Assembly: GCA_033296885.1 (NCBI GenBank)
Contig: MU863916.1
Location: forward strand, 1 to 64,000
Origin: Triangularia verruculosa
Lineage: Eukaryota; Ascomycota; Sordariomycetes; Sordariales; Podosporaceae
Direction of reading: 5' to 3'
DNA length: 64,000 nucleotides
The position numbers and the translations under genes were made by a program. Every line of letters begins with the position of its first letter. Within the stretch, counting starts at the first letter, position 1. The notes below the pieces were generated by a model. The model was given only the letters and a program-made list of their open reading frames with translations. It had not been told where the DNA came from and searched no databases. Below, piece by piece: positions 55,899-64,000 of the stretch.

Positions 55899-56399
55899 AT
55901 GGTAGCCTCCTTCGTGTGGACGGCCGAAGAAGCAAAGTACCTCAAAGCCGTCCTCCGCTGGCAGGACGCTCCCTCCTCAGACGACGATATTGCCACCACC
56001 ACCGCCACAACCACCACCACCAAGCCAAGACAACCGAGAAGACGACCACCACCACCTCCTCTTCCACCTTCAGCATCAGAACCTACCGACCACCACCACC
56101 ATCAAGGGGGGGTGAGGGTTTTGGATGCCGTAAGGGGGGAGGTTTTGAGGGCTAAGAAGGCGGTAAATGTGATGGGGGGAAAGAGGGATGGGGAGAACAG
56201 AGAGAGGGAGGGGGAGAAGAAGGAGGTTGTAGAGGGGGGAGGGAAGATAACTGTTGGGATGGGTAATAAGGTTGGGAGAGAGGACGGTGGGGGGGAAGAG
56301 CGGGGGAAAGGAGGGAAGGGAAAAAAGGGGGGATTATGGAGGAGGATGTTTTGGAGGCAGGGGGAACAGCGGCAGCAGCAGCAGCAGCGGGTTGTATGA
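55899..56399 (+). CDS. Low-complexity small protein, unknown function
   Basis: A 166-codon frame starting ATG 55899 in a good context (TAGCATGG). Residues 1-23 (MVASFVWTAEEAKYLKAVLR) have a Trp-x-x-Glu-Glu pattern that faintly resembles the first helix of Myb/SANT modules. A Thr/Pro/His-rich stretch follows, then a short helix (VLDAVRGEVLRAKKAVNVMG), and the C-terminal half is Gly/Glu/Lys/Arg-rich, ending in a Gln run. I do not recognise the protein. It could be a real lineage-specific gene or a frame kept open by repeats; the N-terminal 25 residues and the middle helix are the only parts that look protein-like. Confidence 0.45.
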   Translation: MVASFVWTAEEAKYLKAVLRWQDAPSSDDDIATTTATTTTTKPRQPRRRPPPPPLPPSASEPTDHHHHQGGVRVLDAVRGEVLRAKKAVNVMGGKRDGENREREGEKKEVVEGGGKITVGMGNKVGREDGGGEERGKGGKGKKGGLWRRMFWRQGEQRQQQQQRVV

Positions 56400-57102
56400 T
56401 TTGTTTATATTGAGGATACTTTTTCCATGGCTAAATTGGAGTTATAGTGTTGATGGGAAGTGTCTCGGATACTTTCTCTTGACAATAAAAACGTTCTGAT
56501 AGTGGATTGTTTCCTTACTTTGTATCAATGAAGCTGTTGATGCCCAGATGACAAAGCTCCACAGTTGCTTGGATTAGAGAAGGTAAAGGAGAGTAAAAGC
56601 TGGATTTCAAGATTCCATTTGATGTTCAGATAAAAGACGGGGATATCGTTCAGATGGATATCTACTACACATAGATTAAAAAGTTCAAAACAGATAAATG
56701 TAAGTATGTTGAATTTTCCTCCTACTCAATATCCTTAATCCACGTTTCGATAATGATACAAGGAGTGTCTTTTAGTCTCGGGTTCTCTCTTCATCCCACA
56801 TCTCTCTCCACACCTGTGCGTGCCCCTAATCCCCCCACCTATCCCCCTAAAGTGTTAAAAGTAGAAAAAACCGACAAAAACAAGACCGATGTCAATAAAC
56901 TGTTAATCATAACCATCCCCTTCCCAAACACCCAACCACCAAATATCCCTTCCTTATTCCTTCAAACTCCAAAACCCAATAAAAAATCCAATTTGAACCA
57001 CAAAAAACCCCAGCCGGCTCGTGATACACAACCCATTATTATCCACTCCTCTTGTCTACCTCTCTCCCCCCCCCCCATTCACCACCCAATAACACCCGAA
57101 CC
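56400..57102. other. Convergent intergenic region, no gene seen
   Basis: Between the small ORF and the 3' end of wetA. C-runs and A-runs near 57060 and an AATAAAAACG-like polyadenylation-type word near 56483. The 117-codon frame at 56753-57106 is Pro-rich low complexity. Confidence 0.45.
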
Positions 57103-59385
57103 CTAAACCCCCAACGCAAACCCCTCCTCAACCTCCTTCAACCGCCCCAAATCCCCCCCCGCCGCCTCCACCGCCCTAGCCAACCGCTCCTTAAACTCCC
57201 TCGCCTTCTCCTTCGCCTCCTTCTCCCTCCTCAACTTCGTCTTGCTACTCCCTGACGGCGCAACCCCCGTCATCAACAGCTGCTTATCCTGCGGGGTATA
57301 ATTCACAAACGACCCCCCTCCCCCTCCCCCTCCCCCATTACCACCCCCACCACCACCACCATCCATCCCAGCCAGCGCCGCAAGCGAAGAACAACTCGCC
57401 GTTCTCCTCGCCGACTTCCCCCTCGGGTTCCCGGACGACGGCGGAAGTAAAGAATTCAGATTAACCTGCGACGTAGAGTGCGAAACCCTCCTCCCGGTCC
57501 AGGACCGACGTTTACGGATGGCCGAGGGGGTACCACCCGAACCAGGGGGGTCGAGCAAGGTTCCAGAAGAAGAAGAAGAAGGGATATGATGGTGGTGATG
57601 GTGGGGGAGCATTTGCATTGATGTCGAGCGGCGGTGTAGACGCCCTCCCGGAGGGTTGGCAGTGGAAGTCTTGGAGGAGGAGGTGGTGGTTGTTGGGGAG
57701 GGGGTCGTGGTGGAGGAGGATCCGGATACCGCCCGGGTTTTGCGGGGCGACATCCCGCTTCCTGATGTGCCGTTGTAATGGTGGTGACGGGCGCCCGAAG
57801 AAGGAGCGCGAGGTTTCGGGCGGCGGGAGCTGCTGTTGCTGGATGATTGCTGCTGCTGCTGCTGTTGCTGCTGGGCGCGGTATGTAGGGTGAAGAACCGC
57901 AGCGTTTGGGCCTCGGGGTTGGGGCATGTGAAGCATTAGGTTGTTGCTGACGGAAAAGTCTTCTGTTCCTGGCGGGGCCGGGTATTCGAACGAGTTGTGA
58001 GGGAAACCCATTGTCAGATTGAGAGAGGCGTCACGGGAATTGGTGGTGGCGCCGTTGGTTGGGAAGAGCTGGGCGATGGGGTCGGTGTCCATGGCGTCGA
58101 GGCCGGTGGTGTCCCACCAGTTGGTGTTGATCTCGCCGCTGGGAGACGTGACGAATCCCGGTGAGGTTACAGGCAGTTGCCATGAGGCTGGAAGAGGATC
58201 CATCAGGGGTGTTTGCAATGGGGTATGAGGCATGTTGCCGTTGGTGGCACCGCTGCCTAGCTGTAATGAAGGGGCGAATTGCCCTCCCCTCAAGAATTGG
58301 TCGGTAAGAAAAGGGTCGTCGAGGAACCCGTTCACAAAGTTCATATCATTGTCGTTGTTTCCATTCATCAGTTGGTGGCCGCCGATCGTCTGTGGCTGCG
58401 TTGACGCGGGCATGTTGCTCGTCAGGGGCGGAGAAAGGGGTAGTTGTGATTTGGAGAGATCCAGGTTAACCGGCCTTGACCGGCTTGCTTCTGCCTTGAC
58501 TGCTCCCCCACCCATCTGGGCAGAAGAAATGACAGGTGTCGGCATGTTCGACTCTCGTTTGATATCCATTTGCTGCTGCTTGGACTTCCCCTGAAGAGTG
58601 GAAGCTGCTTTGCTGCGAAACCGCGAGCAAAAAGCCCCTAGACGACCGCTCTTTTTGGGGCTGCTTGCCAGAGGCGTGGGTGACGGTGGAACAGACGAAG
58701 CCGGCTGGGGAATCTCGACTTTTGTCGTGCGCATAGACAGTCCCTCAAGCTTGAGAAGCTCAGAGTCAGACACGGTCCCTCCACCGAGAGGCTCTCCAAA
58801 TCCGCTAGTGGTAAACGGCAGCCCGTCGATCTCGATATCTGGTCTGATCTTGAGATTACCAACATTCGCCGTTGCTCGTTGAAGCCGCTGTGCCTGCTGC
58901 TGTTGAAACTGATGGGGGCGGGCAATGATGGGAGAGTTGACGGCACCATGCCAGCTACCAGCCGCGGCACCACCACTGCCATGGTTCCCGTTCAAGCCGT
59001 TGCCATTGACGTTGCCGTTGATGTTGCCCAATGGCATGGTTCGGCCTCCCGAGGGCCCGAAGTTCCCGTGGTTCCCAGCCGCACCGCCATCGCCAGCCGT
59101 CCGCCCGCTGGCTGGGTCAGTGTCGGCGGTGGGAAGCGTCAGCGATGGCTCGATGGACGAGAGCTGTGGCGACATGGGCAGGCCAGAAGCGCCGCAGAAC
59201 TGGCCGAGGCCGCTGCCCCCCTCCGCGGTAGTTTCCGAATCGGAGCTATCGAGCATGACAAATTGGTCAAAGAAGTCGGTCGATCCTGCCTCGTCCATAT
59301 CATGGCTGTAGAAGCTGCCGCCCTCTTTGTTCCCCGCGAGGGGTAGGCCACCAGTCACGAAAGCCATGCCCTCTATGCCAGCCAT
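57103..59385 (-). CDS. wetA: Developmental regulator WetA
   Basis: A single exon of 760 residues starting ATG 59385. The C-terminus (about 692-760) matches the WetA domain: NYTPQDKQLLMTGVAPSGSS, then KTKLRREKEAKEKAREF and AVEAAGGDL. Near the N-terminus DFFDQFVMLDS fits the acidic motif of the family. The rest is Gly/Asn/Ser/Gln-rich, with a (Gln)9 run near 507, a His run near 595 and a poly-Gly stretch before the C-terminal domain. In Aspergillus and other Pezizomycotina WetA is the late regulator of spore maturation and cell-wall completion, acting in the nucleus downstream of BrlA/AbaA. Sordariales that do not form conidia also carry it, where its role is less known. The long upstream region suggests complex control. 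Confidence 0.87.
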   Translation of the reverse strand: MAGIEGMAFVTGGLPLAGNKEGGSFYSHDMDEAGSTDFFDQFVMLDSSDSETTAEGGSGLGQFCGASGLPMSPQLSSIEPSLTLPTADTDPASGRTAGDGGAAGNHGNFGPSGGRTMPLGNINGNVNGNGLNGNHGSGGAAAGSWHGAVNSPIIARPHQFQQQQAQRLQRATANVGNLKIRPDIEIDGLPFTTSGFGEPLGGGTVSDSELLKLEGLSMRTTKVEIPQPASSVPPSPTPLASSPKKSGRLGAFCSRFRSKAASTLQGKSKQQQMDIKRESNMPTPVISSAQMGGGAVKAEASRSRPVNLDLSKSQLPLSPPLTSNMPASTQPQTIGGHQLMNGNNDNDMNFVNGFLDDPFLTDQFLRGGQFAPSLQLGSGATNGNMPHTPLQTPLMDPLPASWQLPVTSPGFVTSPSGEINTNWWDTTGLDAMDTDPIAQLFPTNGATTNSRDASLNLTMGFPHNSFEYPAPPGTEDFSVSNNLMLHMPQPRGPNAAVLHPTYRAQQQQQQQQQSSSNSSSRRPKPRAPSSGARHHHYNGTSGSGMSPRKTRAVSGSSSTTTPSPTTTTSSSKTSTANPPGGRLHRRSTSMQMLPHHHHHHIPSSSSSGTLLDPPGSGGTPSAIRKRRSWTGRRVSHSTSQVNLNSLLPPSSGNPRGKSARRTASCSSLAALAGMDGGGGGGGNGGGGGGGGSFVNYTPQDKQLLMTGVAPSGSSKTKLRREKEAKEKAREFKERLARAVEAAGGDLGRLKEVEEGFALGV

Positions 59386-60931
59386 TGTTGCTCGTGCTCG
59401 GTAGCGAATCGTGGTCTGCTGGTGCTGGCGCTGAAGGTCCTCCTATCGAGCTGTCCTGCTGGTGCTGTATGCTATGTGTCTGGCGGTAGCGAGTGTTGGT
59501 TTCTCCAGTATGCCATGTTGGGGCAAAGGAAGAAGAAAGAGAAAAAGGGGTCGCTGGGTGTTGGTATTGGTGTAGGGGTTGAGCGGTGGGAAAAGTCAAC
59601 AAACTAGCTCAACCTGCCACAGCAACACAAGGTATGGAAGCTATCAGGGGTAGGATGGGGGTGCTCAAGACACTTGTACTTGAGGGTCTCATGTCAGAAT
59701 GGGTCCCTGTCCAGCCGAGGAATGGGTGGGTTACTTCAACGCGGTGATCCATTCCAGACACACCACGTCCACTCGATCTGGTGGTAGCCCTGGGGTCTGG
59801 CCGTCTCGAGGCACCCCCCCTTAACGCCTCGTCAGTGACGTCCGTCCACTGAGGTGGGGAGCTGTGGGCAAGCTTACCAACAAAACAAAGGACCAACTCC
59901 GAATTCTTTGTCGAGGAAGCCCACTAGCGATATACTGTGCGGTAGCTGCTCAGCACCTAACAAAGGGCCGGCTCTCACTGGAATGCAAAATACTTCCGCG
60001 GGTCATAGGTGCAAGCGATTGTCATTGACCCGAGAAGCTCCGACACAATGGCAGTATCCCATAGCTGGCAGGCTCTGTTGTCGTTGGAGACCAGCAAGTC
60101 GTGTGGATATCTCATCGGAAAACGCTCCGAATTCAAGCTGTAAGACATGTGAGAAAGATGCCACTTACCAGAGCAAACCTTCCTCGCCACAGCCTATTCA
60201 TCGCTTCTTTCTCACACATCCATGGCAAACATAAGTCACTGTTGAGATCCACTACTTGTGAAAGAAGTCACTGTTGAGATCCACTACTTGTGAAAGAAAA
60301 AGAAAACAGGGCGTGGCCAAAAAAATAAAAGATGACAAGGAGCACGCTCCCCGTTAACAATGAATGGTGATGCATTGCCGTGCGCCCAAAAAAACTCTAA
60401 TCAGTTTGTTTCTCGTACATTGTTGCAAGCTTGTTCCCCATCTCTCTCCCTACTATAACCAAGAAGCCCTGGTGAATGGGCTCCGTAACAGAAGGTAGAT
60501 CACAATAAAAGAAAAAAGAAAAAGCCTTTGTGAGACTGCGCCGTCTGAGCAAGATGATGGTTCGGTTCAATGACCTTTCCGGCACGCCCAATGTGTCTAA
60601 AATGTTTTGCAACGCCGTGTGTAAATGGTGGTGTGGGTATTCCCCCCAGGCTGTGCCCCAAAAACATGAACCCCAAACTCCTGACGGTGTATGCAAAGTA
60701 AAAAAAAAAAAAAAAACCAACAAACACAAGCTACACATGCTTCGCTCCTAAACCCCTGACGCCGAAGCCTGGGATCATTGCTTGAACTCCTGTTGAAACT
60801 CCGATAAAGAAAAATAAAGGTTTCGCAGATGGCCGCCGCCTCGTAGGTGCTGAGATGAGATCGGTCGGTCGGGGGTATCATGTATCCACGTGTAAAATAA
60901 CAAGAAAAAAATGTACAAGAATGGGCCCCTC
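59386..60931. promoter_or_regulatory. wetA upstream region with a 32-bp tandem duplication
   Basis: This is the 5' flank of wetA and the 3' flank of the gene at 60932. It contains a perfect duplicate at 60233-60296 and an A17 run near 60700. ORFs here are on both strands and lack domains. Confidence 0.45.
60233..60296. repeat. Perfect 32-bp tandem duplication
   Basis: Copies 60233-60264 and 60265-60296 are identical (each begins AAGTCACTGTTGAGATCCAC and ends ACTTGTGAAAG). The absence of differences indicates a recent duplication or an assembly artefact. Confidence 0.92.
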
Positions 60932-61960
60932 TTAGGGCAATGGTGGAGGCGGCATCGTTGAGGATGAGGGAATAGATGGTGAGATAACAGGTGAGGAGAT
61001 GGCCGACGCCATGGCTGATGACACGGTGCTTCCGTGTCGTGACTTGTCCCTCTTGCGCATTCTAGGGCGGTTTCTAACCACGTTTTGGCAGCGAAGGGCC
61101 ACATCGACTGACGACCGATACCGCAGAGCAACGCCTCCAATCGAGTGTTTTCTGACACCGCTGGGGACATATGCGTGTCGTACAGAGGAGGCCAAATCAT
61201 CAAGCGACATGTCAGCAGTATCGTTCTCATCCACCTCCAGAGATCCGTCCCAGTTCGGCATCGCGCAGTCTGGATCTACTTCGATGCAAACAGGCTGGCC
61301 CACCGGAGTCGGTGCCGGCCATGGTCTTGCTGTGGTGGACGTTGTGGCTGGTGGAGGTGGGGCTGGAGGTTCGCTGCGCACACTGCACTGCGTTTCGTTA
61401 TCTATCATGGCCTGCAGGCGAGCCTCCAGTGCCCGCGCGCTGGCATGTCGGCGCAGCCTGCTAACAGACTCAAGCCTCTTGTCCTCGGGCTTCTCGGAGC
61501 TGTCAGACGGTTCGGCCACAACGGCTGGCATCGATTGCAACGGCGAAGGAGTTAATTGCCCCGACGATTGTGCCAGCATGCGGTTGTGATGTTGAAGGTT
61601 TTGCTTGCTCAATTTGCGAGCAAGCCTGTCGACGGTGGATGGTCCAGGAGGTGAAGCGTCCCCAGAGGTCGGTTCGGGTGATGGCGAATCGGTTGGCTGC
61701 GGCGATGCTGAAGGCTGGCGTGACTTGTCCCTGTGTTTCCGATGACGATGGCCATTGTATTGTTGCTCTCGGGGTTGGCGTTGTGCCCGTTGTTTCCTCC
61801 ACTGTTCAATTCGACTCGCGAACTCGGCGTCCTCCTGCTGGTCTGGCTCGAGTGGCTGTTCATTGTCTTGTTGTCGGGGCGCCCGGCCTTCGTCTCGGTT
61901 GTCTTTGTCCTCTGCGTCTTGGTTGAGCGTCTGACGCCAGTGTACGTATTGGCCGTACAT
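60932..61960 (-). CDS. Basic Ser/Pro-rich protein, unknown function
   Basis: A single exon of 342 residues beginning MYGQYVHWRQTLNQDAED. The N-terminal 90 residues are highly charged and probably form a coiled coil (EFASRIEQWRKQRAQRQ, HRHRKHRDKSRQ). A Ser/Pro-rich stretch follows, then a leucine/arginine helix (SRLRRHASARALEARLQ near 165). A short conserved-looking patch is CIEVDPDCAMPNWDGSLEV near 225-245, followed by a DMSLDDLASSVRHAYVPSGV segment and a basic C-terminus (RNRPRMRKRDKSRHG). No domain is recognised. Its base composition and length are gene-like, and no better frame overlaps it. It may be a nuclear or cytoskeletal adaptor, but I cannot name it. Confidence 0.6.
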   Translation of the reverse strand: MYGQYVHWRQTLNQDAEDKDNRDEGRAPRQQDNEQPLEPDQQEDAEFASRIEQWRKQRAQRQPREQQYNGHRHRKHRDKSRQPSASPQPTDSPSPEPTSGDASPPGPSTVDRLARKLSKQNLQHHNRMLAQSSGQLTPSPLQSMPAVVAEPSDSSEKPEDKRLESVSRLRRHASARALEARLQAMIDNETQCSVRSEPPAPPPPATTSTTARPWPAPTPVGQPVCIEVDPDCAMPNWDGSLEVDENDTADMSLDDLASSVRHAYVPSGVRKHSIGGVALRYRSSVDVALRCQNVVRNRPRMRKRDKSRHGSTVSSAMASAISSPVISPSIPSSSTMPPPPLP

Positions 61961-64000
61961 GGCTGATTGACGCTTCTGTTGTTGGCTGACGCAGCTGGAC
62001 GGGCGACGGCATACGGGGAACAGCGTTGGGACGGTTTTATGGGGAAGGAAGGGCAGAAGGGAAGAAGGGGTCGGCAGCTAGTTGACACGAAAAAGTGAGC
62101 CTAGGCCTCGTTGAGAAAGGTGTTGGCTTGGGTGGTTTCTGGTGTCAGGTGCGAGCGGTTTTCCCAGTTGCTGGGAAATCAATTGAACTGGGACGCTAGC
62201 TCGGAGAGCTCAGTGATTGGCTGGCCACCCACGTTCGGCCCACCTTTATGCCTCGGTGAGCTCGCACTGTTTGGGGACCTGGCTGAAGACGTGCGGGTGA
62301 CCCAAGCCCTCGGGGAGGTGATGAAAAAGAAGCGCGCGGCGTCGTCCAGTCAAATCCGCGCTAGCCTCTTTCAAGTGCACACCGAATTCGCTCAGCGTCC
62401 AGGAAGGTTGAAGTGCTGCTGCGCCTTCCAGGTTCTCCTCGTGAAGAAATATCTGCCATCATAGATTCTATCGATAGGTCCCAATGACAATAGAAGACGA
62501 GAGAAAACATGCTAACAACCAAAGATGACCGGTCCCTCGGGTTCGGCTTCGATTGCTACGTAGTGCAGGAAGCTAGTCCTGGCAGTGGTGAAATTGGGCG
62601 CTCTTGGGAATCCAGGGCCAGGTCTGGAGCAGCTGCCGGTTCGAGCGTGTCAGCCGTCGACAGGATGGGCGCAATTCCTGATCCCTGGCACCTGGCATCC
62701 AATTGTTTTGCGACAATCGGTGCGTGCGCTGTGCCGGTCCAGCGCCCCGGGCCCCCTGAGCAGACCGTCACACTGGAAGGGGGCACGGGGGTCATCTGTG
62801 ACGACAAATTGCTGTCCTTCTTCCAACTGCCCGCTGACATGATCATTTTCTGTCTGTCGGCCCGTAACCCAGCGGATGCGGGGGGTTCGCCAGAGAGAAT
62901 GTTTGTATTTCACCGCCTATTATGGCACGAAGCACTCGGCATTGTTTCAAGTCCCGTCGGCGAAGCTTTTTAATATCAGCAACCGGACCCTTGGGACGGG
63001 TGCCCGCAGCACTGTGAGAGCTGCGAGAAACCGAGTGATGCTGGTTCCAGCTCTGGGGGCCGCACGGGACTCTCTCGGCACTGGACCGGGTCACCGCACC
63101 AATCGATGGACTGAGACGGCGTGCCGCATTGTGGTGGACCAAATCCCCATGGTTTGGGTAGTCGGTCCAAGCTCCTCTCGCTTTCGGCATTTGCTTTGGC
63201 GATATTGCCTTTCGGTTTCCGTTTCCCTTATTGCACTTTGCATGTGTCAAAATCCGTCAAAAGTCCTGGAATGGCAGCATCGGACGAGGCAGCCAAGCTC
63301 TTGTTCACACCACCTTTTGCTGCTTCTTTATGCATATTGCATCCCATCTGCTCCCTCCCCGTCTTCAGCCATCTGCATGTCCAGCGTGGCAGTCAGGCAT
63401 GTCTCAATCTATTTTCTGTCTCTTGCGGCGTCATGTCATGTCTGTCTTTCCGCCGTGTCGTCTCGGCTCCAGATCTTGGGGTCCAAAATGCCGGTTCCAA
63501 AGCTTGGTTCCCCAGACCCGTGCACCCCACCAACAACACAACACAGAAACCCACTCGTCTGTGGTGTTGTCAAAGCATGGCCCTTTTGTGATGACGATCT
63601 GCGTCCATCTGCCGTTCGTTGGGAGAGGGAGGCCCCGCGCTTAATGACACCTCAAGAACATATGCATATCATGCACCCACATCTTCCACTCACCGTTCGA
63701 GATGCTTTCTTGGGCCTCAGTGATGGGTCCTCCACAAGGCGACCGACTCGGACTTACCACAGCATCGGGTTCAATTGGTTCGGTGAGTCTCTATCATTCT
63801 CTCCCCTTCTGTTTTCTGAGCGAGTTTCAAGCCTCCTCTGTTACAATCTCCTTTCTCCACCAGCCACTTGCAAACTGGCACCCTATACCCAGCTCCTCTC
63901 CAAACCCAATCACATGCACTCCATACCTAGAGCAAAGTTCCTCAACTCTGTGCCGGCCTCCCGAGAGCAAGAAGCCATATCGTAGGTATCGTGTATGTGT
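61961..64000. other. Right-edge region, no supported gene
   Basis: The upstream flank of the gene at 60932, and possibly the 5' leader of a gene beyond the right edge. A 369-codon plus-strand frame (62876-63985) crosses it, but the reading is Ser/Arg/His/Cys-rich, without domain or fungal codon feel, and other frames overlap it. A GTGAGT donor at 63782 and a CCACCAG acceptor at about 63864 could be a leader intron. This is too weak to annotate as a gene. Confidence 0.4.

Noticed and set aside
62876..63985. 369-codon plus-strand ORF at the right edge
   Set aside because: The reading has no domain, is rich in Ser, Arg, Cys and His in the way chance frames of this composition are, and is overlapped by other long frames on both strands.
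1..64000. tRNA, rRNA or CRISPR arrays
   Set aside because: No B-box-like GGTTCGANTCC with matching A-box was found by eye, no regular spaced repeats, and the genome is eukaryotic. A tRNAscan run would be decisive.
1..64000. Secondary-metabolite cluster or mobile element with coding capacity
   Set aside because: No polyketide, peptide synthetase, terpene, cytochrome P450, transposase or reverse-transcriptase motif was seen.

Overview
This window reads as nuclear DNA of a filamentous ascomycete, most probably a member of the Sordariales (relatives of Podospora, Chaetomium and Neurospora). The grounds are short spliceosomal introns (about 46-118 nt, mostly GT..AG with CTAAC/CTGAC-like branch sites), G+C-rich coding sequence, long genes on both strands without operons, fungus-specific families (WetA, SUR7/PalI, DUF3433), an AT-rich left edge that looks like RIP-mutated repeat DNA, and many short TAGG/GGTACC-type intergenic motifs. 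No tRNA, rRNA, CRISPR array, intact transposon or secondary-metabolite cluster was recognised.

Layout. 1-870 is extremely AT-rich and carries a degenerate tandem repeat with a period near 370 bp. Two C2H2 zinc-finger regulators follow on the minus strand (2306-4114 and the five-exon 11765-14706), separated by about 7.6 kb without a convincing gene. Next come an AIG2/gamma-glutamylcyclotransferase-like protein (15744-16778, +) and a tiny Cys/His-rich two-exon protein (18220-18610, +). A pentatricopeptide-type mitochondrial protein (20581-23910, -) is divergent from the spliceosome factor Cwf18/CCDC12 (24393-25088, +). That gene converges on a ZCCHC10-like zinc-knuckle/SR protein (25183-26195, -), which is divergent from an R3H-SUZ RNA-binding protein (27641-30406, +).

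The centre is housekeeping. eIF3f (32315-33530, -) and UTP25 (34083-36406, +) are divergent. Mitochondrial ribosomal protein bL17m (36664-37295, -) and MICOS subunit MIC12 (38040-38810, +) are also divergent. Porphobilinogen synthase (40472-41688, +), a SUR7/PalI-like four-span membrane protein (43640-44548, -) and a large DUF3433 membrane protein (45771-48371, -) follow. The right part holds glutamate-cysteine ligase in six exons (51131-53504, +), mitochondrial metalloprotease OMA1 (54032-55249, -), a low-complexity small ORF (55899-56399, +), the conidial regulator WetA (57103-59385, -) and an unidentified basic, Ser/Pro-rich protein (60932-61960, -). The last 2 kb hold no gene I can support.

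Themes. Several genes serve mitochondria (PPR protein, bL17m, MIC12, OMA1) or stress and redox metabolism (glutamate-cysteine ligase, gamma-glutamylcyclotransferase-like protein, heme synthesis). A run from 24 to 36 kb is RNA-centred (Cwf18, zinc knuckle/SR, R3H-SUZ, eIF3f, UTP25). This is co-location of housekeeping genes, not evidence of one pathway. The most unusual observation is that the zinc-knuckle gene appears to need an AT..AC intron: only that splice rebuilds its CCHC knuckle, whereas the nearest GT..AG splice runs into a stop. Exon coordinates were worked out by hand from splice signals and reading-frame continuity.
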